A stretch of DNA of 21,887 bases from Bacillota bacterium (GTDB taxonomy: Bacteria > Bacillota_H > UBA994 > UBA5500). The position numbers were made by a program, and so were the translations under genes. Positions 14,842 to 21,887 of the stretch are shown here, one piece after another (position 1 is the stretch's first letter; every line of letters begins with the position of its first letter). The notes under the pieces were generated by a model. It saw only the letters and a list, made by a program, of their open reading frames with translations. It did not search any database and was not told the DNA's origin. The stretch covers positions 1-21,887 of the forward strand of contig JAAYGE010000076.1 of the NCBI GenBank assembly GCA_012727835.1, read 5' to 3'.

Positions 14842-16758
14842 ATGCAGTTGGTAGAAGATTATTTGAGAGGCGGAGTCCCATTGATACGGTGGCGGGCTTA
14901 TTTGCTAGATATTTTTAGCGTGCTCATATACGGATCTATTTTGTTGTTAAAAACTTATTTTATAAAAAACTCTCTAGTAGGCGTCACCCCCTTACACTAT
15001 AGCTTTTGGTTAGGTACATTAGGCGCCGCCTTGATACTTACCGCTTTTTTATTCTTATTTAACCAACGGGCCCGTTATCGGGTGTTTATTATAATTAACC
15101 TACTCGTTTCCGTAATCTTAGTAGCCGACGTGGTATACGCTCGCTACTTTAGCGATGTGATCTCCATTGCCTTGCTACGACAGGCCAAATTGGCTGCGGG
15201 GGTACAAGACAGTGTACTAGCACTAGTGCAGCCCAGGGATTTGGCTTATTTTCTTGACCTATGTATTCTTATACCGGCCTTATGGCGCATAAGGCGGCAA
15301 AAAGGAAAACCGGCTAGTCTTCCCTGGCCCGGGCGACTGGCAATCTTGTGCCTCTTATTCTTGGTGGGCACCAATCAGGTACAGGCTAGTGTCGCCAGTC
15401 TACAGGAACGCCAACCGGGCTTGATTCGAGCCTTTTGGGACAAGCAAGTTGTTGCTAACAACATTGGTACCCTCAATTTCCATGCTATAGATTTTTGGCG
15501 TTATGCTCAGAAAAAAATCGCTACCAGGCCGCTACCGGAGGAGGAGCAGGCAGCCGTCGCTGCTTGGTTCGCTGAACAAGCTCTACCCACCCAGCAGAAA
15601 CGCTACCATAAAGCCATGGAGGGTAAAAACCTCATTCTAGTTCAATTGGAAGCTTTTCAAGGTTTCGTACTCAACCTAGAAATCAATGGAAAAGAAGTCA
15701 CTCCCAACTTAAATCGGTTGGCTAAACAGAGCTTAACCTTTCCTAACGCCTACTATCAAACAGCTATGGGGGGAACCTCTGACGCCGAGTTTCTAGCTAA
15801 CGTTTCCCTGTTTCCTGCCAAGGACGGCACCGCCTACTATGAGTACTCAGCCAACACTTTTAAATCGCTACCGCTGGCGGCCAAGGAAAAGGGCTACGCC
15901 ACGGCTGTGATGCATCCTTTCCGTCCCGGCTTTTGGAATCGGCCATCTATGTATAAAGCGCTAGGCTTCGATACTTATTTGAACCAACAAGACTTTGAGC
16001 ATGATGAAATCTTCGGCATGGGGCTGGCCGACCATTCCTTCTATCGGCAAGCGGTGGCCAGAATGAAAGAGATGCCCCAACCCTTTTATACTTTCTTAAT
16101 TTCTCTAAGCAGCCATTTTCCCTTTACTGACCCTAAGGTTGATCTTAGGGATCGGCTGGATCTGGGCCCCTTTGCTGGCACCCTCTTGGGCAACTTTCTG
16201 TTGAATGCCCATTATGCCGATGAGGCCGTTGGCGTGCTCATCGAGGAATTAAAAGCGGCGCAGCTCTGGGACAATTCGGTCGTCGTTTTCTACGGGGATC
16301 ATCACGCCATTCCTGAAAAACAAAATCATCTATTAGCCCAGCTGCTTTACGATAAGGAAGAACTGGACCCGGTGGAGTGGCAAGAAGCGCAAAAGGTAGT
16401 AATGATGATGCACTTCCCGGGAGAGGAAATAAAGGGGCAGCAGACTCTGGTGGCAGGCCAGATCGACCTATTTCCTACCCTAGCAAACCTACTAGGATTT
16501 GATTGCCCCTATACTTTAGGGCAGGACCTCCTTAATGCGGACGCCGGCTTCGTCTGTTTCCGTAACGGAAACTGGCTAAAAGACGAGGTAGTCCATTTCC
16601 GCACTACCAATGAAGTCATGGACCGCCAAACAGGAGAAACGCTGCCGCTGGCCGATTATGAAACACTGGCGGCCCTAGCCGAAGAAAAACTGCGGATCTC
16701 CGACCTGACATTGGAGCACGACCTAATAAAAAAGTGGCAAACTGGGGTCAATGAATAA
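14842..16758 (+). CDS. lipoteichoic acid synthase-like membrane sulfatase-fold enzyme
   Basis: LtaS-type enzymes take glycerol phosphate from phosphatidylglycerol and polymerise it onto a lipid anchor outside the membrane. Five hydrophobic segments (about 18-40, 54-74, 80-102, 133-149, 166-183) precede an extracellular domain. Catalytic positions are kept: metal ligand E270 in VQLEAFQG, nucleophile T312 in MGGTSDAEF, H425 in SSHFPF, and D486/H487 in YGDHH. At 638 residues it has the normal family size. Whether it makes lipoteichoic acid, primes it, or modifies another glycan is not decided. The ATG at 14842 would sit almost at the 5' end of the mRNA without a ribosome binding site. A TTG at 14881, five bases after GGCGGAG, is the other possible start and would keep all membrane segments. 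It has its own promoter and terminator. Confidence 0.88.
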   Translation: MQLVEDYLRGGVPLIRWRAYLLDIFSVLIYGSILLLKTYFIKNSLVGVTPLHYSFWLGTLGAALILTAFLFLFNQRARYRVFIIINLLVSVILVADVVYARYFSDVISIALLRQAKLAAGVQDSVLALVQPRDLAYFLDLCILIPALWRIRRQKGKPASLPWPGRLAILCLLFLVGTNQVQASVASLQERQPGLIRAFWDKQVVANNIGTLNFHAIDFWRYAQKKIATRPLPEEEQAAVAAWFAEQALPTQQKRYHKAMEGKNLILVQLEAFQGFVLNLEINGKEVTPNLNRLAKQSLTFPNAYYQTAMGGTSDAEFLANVSLFPAKDGTAYYEYSANTFKSLPLAAKEKGYATAVMHPFRPGFWNRPSMYKALGFDTYLNQQDFEHDEIFGMGLADHSFYRQAVARMKEMPQPFYTFLISLSSHFPFTDPKVDLRDRLDLGPFAGTLLGNFLLNAHYADEAVGVLIEELKAAQLWDNSVVVFYGDHHAIPEKQNHLLAQLLYDKEELDPVEWQEAQKVVMMMHFPGEEIKGQQTLVAGQIDLFPTLANLLGFDCPYTLGQDLLNADAGFVCFRNGNWLKDEVVHFRTTNEVMDRQTGETLPLADYETLAALAEEKLRISDLTLEHDLIKKWQTGVNE

Positions 16759-16773
16759 AGACCCCAGTTTTTT
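16741..16773 (+). terminator. terminator of the LtaS-like gene
   Basis: ACTGGGGTC and GACCCCAGT (9 bp, 10-base loop) followed by six T. The stem starts inside the last codons and the stop codon lies in the loop. Confidence 0.9.
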
Positions 16774-16851
16774 GTACGAACAGGGAACATTTTTCCTCCT
16801 GTGGCGGCCTATTAAATGTAATAGATTTGTAATGCAAAGGAGGTCACTTGC

Positions 16852-18975
16852 ATGTGGCGAAAACAGCTGGCAGTACTGTTGGCAGTAGTTTTAATCACAA
16901 CCGGCCTAAGCCCCACCATTGCTAACGCCGACTCACCGATGAAATTGGAACAAGCCATTCGGCTGGCCAAAGCCGCTTTCCCTCAACTGGAGTTGGAGAA
17001 GGCCGACTTTATCTCCGACTTTGTTGTCCAGGAGGATAAACCGGTTTGGCAACTAACCTGGAGTGCCGACGACGGCATGAGGGTCCGGATAGCGGTCCAC
17101 GCCATTAGTGGACGCATCTTGGAGTATAACCACTGGGAACAAACGACGGAAGAAGATTTGCCGCCTCTCCCCAAACAGTCGGAAGAAGAAGCCTTAGCTA
17201 AGGCAGAAGCCTTCCTAAAGCGATTAGCACCAGAGGAGTTTGCCCAATGCCGTTATCAGCCGGGCCAACCTTTACGTCCCTATTTACGGGAACGCAATCA
17301 TCACCTAACATACAACTTTAACTTCCAACGCTATGCCAACGACATACCTTTCAACTACAACGGCTTAAGAGTTAGCGTTAATGCAGATACGGGTGATGTG
17401 ACCGGCTACAGCTATGTTTGGACTGAGGGCCCGGTGCCGAAACCGGTGGATCTAATTGGAGCTGACAAAGCGGCCACCATCGCCCAAGAAGAAGGCAAAA
17501 TGGAATTACAATATTACCTGCCCTACGATAAACCGGGAGAAACGCCTAAACCAATTTTAGTCTACCAGGCACCTAAAATTAACATTATCACTGTCGATGC
17601 TTTCACCGGTGAAATTCTTGCTCCCTCACTATCGGTTCCCCCGGTCGCTAGAGATGCGGAATACGGAAAAGCCGCCGCAGACGAACTATCACCGGCCGAA
17701 CTAAAGGAGGTAGCCCTGGTGGAGGGGTTGCTTACCCAGGAGGAAGCGGAAACCAAGGCCAGAGAAATATTTGCCATCGAAGACACCTATAAGGTACAAG
17801 ACGCCCGTCTGATGGCCAACTGGCAATTCCCGGAGCAACGGCAATGGCACCTGTCTTTTGCCACCGAGGACGAGGAGCAAAGATCACATGTGGCGGTCAC
17901 ACTGGATGCGGAAACGAGTGAAATTTATCGTTACTACACCACCCTACCCTGGGAAAAATATGAGAACAAGGGCACCCTTAGTTGGGATGAAGCCGAAAAA
18001 TTGGCCCGTGATTATCTACGCAAAATGAATCCGGCTAAGGCCCAGCAGGTAGAGCTGGTCAAACCCGAGACCATTGACCAGGAAGAAAACCAACTTCTCT
18101 ACTATTTCACCTACCGACGTTTAGTCAATGGCATCCCCTTCCCTCAAAACGGCTTTAATGTAACCGTTTATGCGGGCGACGAACCGGCTATTACCTCGTA
18201 CAACTTGAACTGGCAAGAACTTAAGTTCCCCGGTAAGCAAGGCGCCCTCTCTTTAGAGCAAGCCCATGCTAAGTTGCGCCAAACCTACCCGTTCCGTTTG
18301 GAATACCGGGTTCCAGAACAGGGCGTGCGGCCTTTGCCTGTTGAGGGAGTAGCCACTGCTGCCAATGCGGCCAACAGAGGGAGCAAGGTGAGCAACCCCA
18401 TCAGCTTGGTCTATACACAAGCCCCGGTGCCCAGCACCATGTTTAGAGCCACCGATGGGCAACCGCTAAATTATCAAGGCGAACCTATACAGGAAGATGT
18501 TATCACCCTACCGAAAGATATCGCTGGCCACCCGGCGGAACAAGACATAGCCTATCTAGCTAAGGTAGGGATTCTACCGGTTCCCACTAATGGCAAATAC
18601 CGCCCCGACGAGGTCGCTTCCACCGGCGATTGGTTAGAACTATTGGCCAACGCTATGGGTAGCAGCAGCGACCAGCAGATGGACCGCTTAACCAAAGGGC
18701 AGGCTAGCGACAAGAATCAGCCGCTGAAACGGGAGGAGCTGGCCCTATATGCCATTCGAGCCCTGGGCCACGATCGAATTGCCTCCATGTCGGATATTTT
18801 CTTCATTGCAGTTCCCGATGCCGATGAAGTCAGCGAAGAATATACCGGCCATGTGGCTATCGCACTGAAGTTGGAGCTATTACAACTGCGGGAGGGCAAT
18901 TTTGCCCCTCAGGCTACAGCTACTCTGGCCGAGCTGGCTACCGCTCTCATGCAAATGTTCCGTCTCGAGAGGTAA
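16852..18975 (+). CDS. secreted YcdB/YcdC-domain protein with degenerate SLH repeats
   Basis: A 707-residue exported protein. A signal peptide (about 1-26, ending in ANA) is followed by YcdB/YcdC-type and PepSY-like repeats: paired segments with an amphipathic helix (MKLEQAIRLAKAAFPQLE, LTQEEAETKAREIF, LSWDEAEKLARDYLRKM, LSLEQAHAKLRQTYP) then strands containing W-x-LxW or W-x-LSF and G-x-I. The last ~150 residues look like S-layer homology repeats (KDIAGHPAEQDIAYLAKVGI, YRPDEVASTGDWLELLANAMG, REELALYAIRALG), which bind secondary cell-wall polymers, though key residues are diverged, for example P for W in GHPAE. AAAGGAGGT eight bases before the ATG gives a strong start. No clear promoter is seen in the 78 bases after the preceding terminator. 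Function is unknown; the repeats often act in protease inhibition or wall contact. Confidence 0.82.
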   Translation: MWRKQLAVLLAVVLITTGLSPTIANADSPMKLEQAIRLAKAAFPQLELEKADFISDFVVQEDKPVWQLTWSADDGMRVRIAVHAISGRILEYNHWEQTTEEDLPPLPKQSEEEALAKAEAFLKRLAPEEFAQCRYQPGQPLRPYLRERNHHLTYNFNFQRYANDIPFNYNGLRVSVNADTGDVTGYSYVWTEGPVPKPVDLIGADKAATIAQEEGKMELQYYLPYDKPGETPKPILVYQAPKINIITVDAFTGEILAPSLSVPPVARDAEYGKAAADELSPAELKEVALVEGLLTQEEAETKAREIFAIEDTYKVQDARLMANWQFPEQRQWHLSFATEDEEQRSHVAVTLDAETSEIYRYYTTLPWEKYENKGTLSWDEAEKLARDYLRKMNPAKAQQVELVKPETIDQEENQLLYYFTYRRLVNGIPFPQNGFNVTVYAGDEPAITSYNLNWQELKFPGKQGALSLEQAHAKLRQTYPFRLEYRVPEQGVRPLPVEGVATAANAANRGSKVSNPISLVYTQAPVPSTMFRATDGQPLNYQGEPIQEDVITLPKDIAGHPAEQDIAYLAKVGILPVPTNGKYRPDEVASTGDWLELLANAMGSSSDQQMDRLTKGQASDKNQPLKREELALYAIRALGHDRIASMSDIFFIAVPDADEVSEEYTGHVAIALKLELLQLREGNFAPQATATLAELATALMQMFRLER

Positions 18976-18980
18976 AAGCT

Positions 18981-19027
18981 AAAAAAATAGACCAGAGCTA
19001 CCAGCAGCTCTGGTCTATTTTTCTTTT
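18981..19027. terminator. bidirectional terminator between convergent genes
   Basis: A perfect 15-bp stem (18985-18999 with 19006-19020) with a six-base loop. T tracts flank it on both strands, so it can end both the SLH-protein gene (+) and the DUF2207 gene (-), which stops at 19027. Confidence 0.93.
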
Positions 19028-20910
19028 TAACGAACACCACCGCCGCCTCCGCCGCCACCAAAGCCGCCACCACCGGAGAAGCCGCCTCCGAAACCGCTGC
19101 CGGAAGACCGGGTGCTAGTTGCCGCCCTTATCGATTGGGCCATAGTACTGGACAGGGCAGTGAAGCTGTTGGTAAAGCCCAGTGGATTAGCTCTTCTAGC
19201 CATGGGCCAATAATACCAGCCATAGCCAAAGCGATAAGTTCCGTCGGTCAGATTGGGATAAACCAGCTCCAACTGTTTCATCACTTCTTTAGCCACACCG
19301 AGGGTTACCGCATAAACCAGATAGTGCTCCCAGATGACTAGCGAAGGTATGGTGTGCCGCTCCATCTGAGAAAAGTGGAGCAGAAAGCGCCTAAAAGCTT
19401 GCCAACGAACATAATCTTCTTGCCCGCTGGGAGAACGACGATTGAGAAAAAGGGGTACGATAAAAAGAATTATGGTGGCCGGAACCAAGCCAAACATGGC
19501 CAGTGGTGCCCAGATTACGGCTGGCACCATTAGCAGCATGGTCAATAGAGCACCGATCCACAACTGCGTCCGCGCCCGGGTAATCTCGGGCCCGTTATCG
19601 AAGAATTCATGGCACTCCGCTTCGAAACGTACCACGCCGATCCAGCCTTGCCAAAAGGAGCGGAACTCCCCTTGATGCTTCTTAGCATAGGCTTCAATAT
19701 CATCAAAGGAAACCCGGTTGGCATCGGGCTCGTTACTAGCTGCTTTGCCTACTGTAGAAAAGATAAACTTCAAAGCGTCAACTTCATGGGCTGCCAAATC
19801 GGCCGCTTCTTTCTCTTGCCGCGTCAAATAGTAGGTGGTTTCACTTGTGCTGCGTAGCAGCCCCCGTTTTTCAACCACCGCCTCTTCAATACGCAGGTAT
19901 CCCCGCCGCGCTAGATCGAGTATGGTAGCCGTAAAATCATCGGTGGTAGGATCACCATGACGCCATAATACGGCTAATTCGGCCGGGCTATACTCACCGG
20001 GCAGCTCTCGATAGTAGTCACCATCAAAGGTGGTGGGATGAGGACGTCCCCCTAAGCGCCAACACCGGGCGGCCCAATAGACTGCGAAAACACGGGCCCC
20101 CACAGCTCCCGCCACACCGGCGAAACTCAGCGCCCGTTCACGGTTCGCGCTGCGAGCCCACTGGTTTTCCTCCGCCAATATCTGCTCTAAAGCCTGCCGA
20201 TGGGTACGCTGGGCGTGCTCCCCACTGATTAAACTGGTAGGGAAGGTAACGCGCCCCTCCAGAAAAGTGTGAGCCGGCAGCTTCTCGATGGACCATTTGA
20301 CTTGTCGAGGTCCAACAATCTCCACTTCACCATGGAGAGGCCCGTGCCCCCAAGCCCGTAGATCCGATTGTTCCGCACCCTCAGGTAGAGTGAGAGTCAC
20401 GGACACCTGGTCTACTCCATAATCCCACTGGTCTCCCACAAATTGATAGTAAAGTTCGGCTACATCATCGTGTAGCTTAACTTGGCCTAATACACGATAA
20501 CTGATAACAAAAGTGCGCGTCTCATCGGTCGCCGCATAACTCCAGTCAATGTAAAGCCGCCGCCCTTCGTCTAACACGTAAAAGGTGTTTTCCGGGCCAT
20601 AAGTTGTAGCTCCCGGAATAAAGCGGTAAGGCTTGTCTATCTCACCCACCCTTACATCCTCAATAGTGACTCCCGGCTCCTTGTTGATCCATTGGTACAT
20701 ACCAGTAAAAGTACCATCAAAGCGGGCCGTGCGGTATTCGGTAATCACTAAAGAACCATCGCTAAGTATTTCGGCATCAATTCTGAGCTCGGTAAACCTT
20801 ACAGAGCGGGCTGCCGCCCCTTGGGGTGAAATGCACAGCGTAAGGAATAGAGCTAATAGAAGACCGGAGCACAAGCGTAACCAGATTTTAGGCCTGCTGC
20901 TCTGTTTCAT
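19027..20910 (-). CDS. DUF2207-family membrane protein
   Basis: A 627-residue protein of the DUF2207 family, of unknown function. It has a signal peptide (about 1-35), an extracellular N-terminal beta domain (FTELRIDAEILSDGSLVITE, GMYQWINKEPG), a hydrophobic segment near 263-282, and a cytoplasmic winged-helix-like part with YSPAELAVLWRHG and LDLARRGYLRIEE. A hydrophobic pair at about 454-494 follows. The C-terminus is a low-complexity Ser/Gly tail ending in GGGFGGGGGGGGVR, as is usual in the family. It starts ten bases after lemA, with AGGGGTG five bases before ATG. LemA and DUF2207 genes often occur together and probably act in one envelope complex. Confidence 0.88.
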   Translation of the reverse strand: MKQSSRPKIWLRLCSGLLLALFLTLCISPQGAAARSVRFTELRIDAEILSDGSLVITEYRTARFDGTFTGMYQWINKEPGVTIEDVRVGEIDKPYRFIPGATTYGPENTFYVLDEGRRLYIDWSYAATDETRTFVISYRVLGQVKLHDDVAELYYQFVGDQWDYGVDQVSVTLTLPEGAEQSDLRAWGHGPLHGEVEIVGPRQVKWSIEKLPAHTFLEGRVTFPTSLISGEHAQRTHRQALEQILAEENQWARSANRERALSFAGVAGAVGARVFAVYWAARCWRLGGRPHPTTFDGDYYRELPGEYSPAELAVLWRHGDPTTDDFTATILDLARRGYLRIEEAVVEKRGLLRSTSETTYYLTRQEKEAADLAAHEVDALKFIFSTVGKAASNEPDANRVSFDDIEAYAKKHQGEFRSFWQGWIGVVRFEAECHEFFDNGPEITRARTQLWIGALLTMLLMVPAVIWAPLAMFGLVPATIILFIVPLFLNRRSPSGQEDYVRWQAFRRFLLHFSQMERHTIPSLVIWEHYLVYAVTLGVAKEVMKQLELVYPNLTDGTYRFGYGWYYWPMARRANPLGFTNSFTALSSTMAQSIRAATSTRSSGSGFGGGFSGGGGFGGGGGGGGVR

Positions 20911-20920
20911 TGGGGCACCC

Positions 20921-21481
20921 CTACTTGAACTCGACGTTGACAGGCCCCCGTGCTGCCGGTTCTTCGTCCAGATTGAAATAGTCTACGGGTGTGAAACCCA
21001 TGGCGTTGGCCACCAGATTACTGGGGAACATCTCAGTGTAGGTGTTATACCGTTGCACCGTATCATTGTAGAACTGGCGGGCGAAAGCAATTTTACTTTC
21101 CGTATTGCTCAGTTCATCCTGTAACTGACGGAAGTTACCGTCGGCCTTTAACTGGGGATAGTTTTCAGCTACTGCAAAAAGGGATCTCAAAGCCCCGGAG
21201 AGGGCATTTTCCGCGTTAGCCTGGTCGGCCAAAGAGCCGCCACCGGCCATAGCCCGCGTCCGAGCCTCGGTGACTGCTTCTAAAGTCTCCCGCTCATGGG
21301 TCATATAACCTTTGACCGTATTGACCAGGTTAGGGATAAGGTCGTACCGTCGCCGTAGTTGCACATCAATTTGCGACCAGGCGTTCTTCACCCGTTGTCG
21401 GAGATCAACCAGTCGATTGTAGATTGACATTACATAAAGGACCAGCACAACAATGATGGCCAGAATAATCCATTGCAGCAC
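20921..21481 (-). CDS. lemA: LemA family protein
   Basis: A small membrane-anchored helical protein; the role of LemA is not established. One N-terminal hydrophobic segment (WIILAIIVVLVLYVMSIYN) is followed by the family's RQRVKNAWSQIDVQLRRRYD and LIPNLVNTVKGYMTHERETL, helices rich in Ala and Glu, and IAFARQFYNDTVQRYNTYTE with FPSNLVANAMGF near the end. The length of ~186 residues is typical. The frame is open to a GTG at 21490, but that codon is part of AGGAGGTG. The GTG at 21481, eight bases after AGGAGG, is therefore the likely start. It is the first gene of a two-gene unit with DUF2207. Confidence 0.93.
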   Translation of the reverse strand: MLQWIILAIIVVLVLYVMSIYNRLVDLRQRVKNAWSQIDVQLRRRYDLIPNLVNTVKGYMTHERETLEAVTEARTRAMAGGGSLADQANAENALSGALRSLFAVAENYPQLKADGNFRQLQDELSNTESKIAFARQFYNDTVQRYNTYTEMFPSNLVANAMGFTPVDYFNLDEEPAARGPVNVEFK

Positions 21482-21490
21482 AATCGCCAC

Positions 21491-21660
21491 CTCCTAAAAT
21501 ATATTGTTCACCTACATTGTAATACGTATAATAGTCATTTTAGTTGCGGCCTTTAGGCAAAGAGAAACGACTTAAGGAGCCGCAGTTTCTGGTGCTTAAA
21601 AGGGCGCAACGCAAGATGAAAGCCAGTCGCCTTACAATTGCATTGCTTCTTGCTCCGAAG
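21491..21660 (-). other. 170-base intergenic region upstream of lemA
   Basis: It holds the lemA ribosome binding site (AGGAGG) and a TATTAT-like -10 (near 21527-21532) without a well-placed -35. TGCGGC/GCCGCA arms (21545-21550 and 21578-21583) can form a long hairpin. No gene is seen. Confidence 0.35.
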
Positions 21661-21700
21661 TGAAAACAAAAATACCGTAAAGGTTAATCCTTTACGGTAT
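21661..21700 (-). terminator. terminator of the tRNA operon
   Basis: On the minus strand ATACCGTAAAGG and CCTTTACGGTAT form a 12-bp stem with an ATTAA loop, followed by TTTTGTTTTC. It lies 16 bases after the tRNA-Val CCA. Confidence 0.93.
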
Positions 21701-21715
21701 GACGTCCTACTCTAA

Positions 21716-21792
21716 TGGTGGGCGCAACAGGGCTCGAACCTGTGACCTCTTGCGTGTGAAGCAAGCGCTCATCCCAACTGAGCTATGCGCCC
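21716..21792 (-). tRNA. tRNA-Val (anticodon CAC)
   Basis: Minus strand, 77 bases with an encoded CCA. The acceptor arms GGGCGCA/TGCGCCC pair fully and the discriminator is A. D arm TAGCTCAGTTGGGATGAGC; anticodon arm CTTGC-TTCACAC-GCAAG with CAC at the centre; T arm ACAGG-TTCGAGC-CCTGT. It reads GUG and follows the CAT-anticodon tRNA in one transcript. Confidence 0.95.
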
Positions 21793-21804
21793 ATTTTATA
21801 ATAT

Positions 21805-21881
21805 TGGTGGGCCCACTAGGACTCGAACCTAGGACCAATCGGTTATGAGCCGACCGCTCTGACCAACTGAGCTATGGGCCC
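21805..21881 (-). tRNA. tRNA with CAT anticodon (elongator Met, or Ile2 if lysidine-modified)
   Basis: Minus strand, 77 bases with an encoded CCA. The acceptor arms GGGCCCA/TGGGCCC pair fully, discriminator A. Anticodon arm CGG-CTCATAA-CCG with CAT at the centre; T arm CTAGG-TTCGAGT-CCTAG. The first acceptor pair is G-C rather than an initiator-type mismatch, so it is not the initiator. CAT tRNAs of this form are either elongator Met or Ile2, whose C34 is changed to lysidine by TilS; the sequence alone does not decide. Its promoter lies beyond the window. Confidence 0.9.
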
Positions 21882-21887
21882 CAATGG

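Overview
The window looks like part of a Firmicutes chromosome, most likely a Clostridia-type lineage of roughly 50% GC. The evidence is a lysine riboswitch, an LtaS-type lipoteichoic acid synthase, a secreted protein with degenerate SLH repeats, strong AGGAGG ribosome binding sites, an RNase P RNA that looks like the common bacterial (A) type, and CCA-encoding tRNAs. No phage, insertion sequence or CRISPR array was seen.

Layout. 1-51: possible 3' end of an upstream gene. 93-1418 (+): lysA, whose end overlaps by 4 bases the end of a convergent ABC-F ATPase gene (1415-3238, -). That gene has a ~300-base leader with its own promoter, a three-codon upstream ORF (Met-Arg-Ile), several hairpins and a terminator next to a competing hairpin, so it looks like an antibiotic-responsive attenuator. 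3583-7253 (-): a six-helix membrane protein and a secreted M1 metallopeptidase as a pair, then, behind a terminator, a cysteine-rich membrane protein. 7254-7678: intergenic region with an inverted repeat, two Spo0A-box-like motifs and a decayed 3' fragment of an oligopeptide-binding-protein gene. 7679-10221 (+): a cytoplasmic chemoreceptor signalling module fused to a family-5 solute-binding domain, broken by one frameshift near its end. 10232-10694 (-): rnpB with promoter and terminator. 10736-14420 (-): an operon of APC permease, YtcJ-like amidohydrolase and trmK (interrupted by one TGA), led by a lysine riboswitch with a transcription terminator. 14842-18975 (+): LtaS-like protein and a YcdB/YcdC-SLH protein. 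19027-21481 (-): lemA and a DUF2207 gene. 21661-21881 (-): tRNA-Val(CAC), a CAT-anticodon tRNA and their terminator.

How parts relate. Lysine is the theme at two places: LysA makes it, and the riboswitch operon should import it when it is scarce. The envelope is a second theme: LtaS-like, SLH, M1, LemA and DUF2207 proteins are all at or outside the membrane. The most unusual items are the membrane-less MCP-SBP fusion with a decayed paralogue fragment in front of it, and the ABC-F leader with its three-residue upstream ORF. Two otherwise intact genes (the fusion and trmK) each carry a single-base lesion, so sequencing or assembly error must be considered for both.
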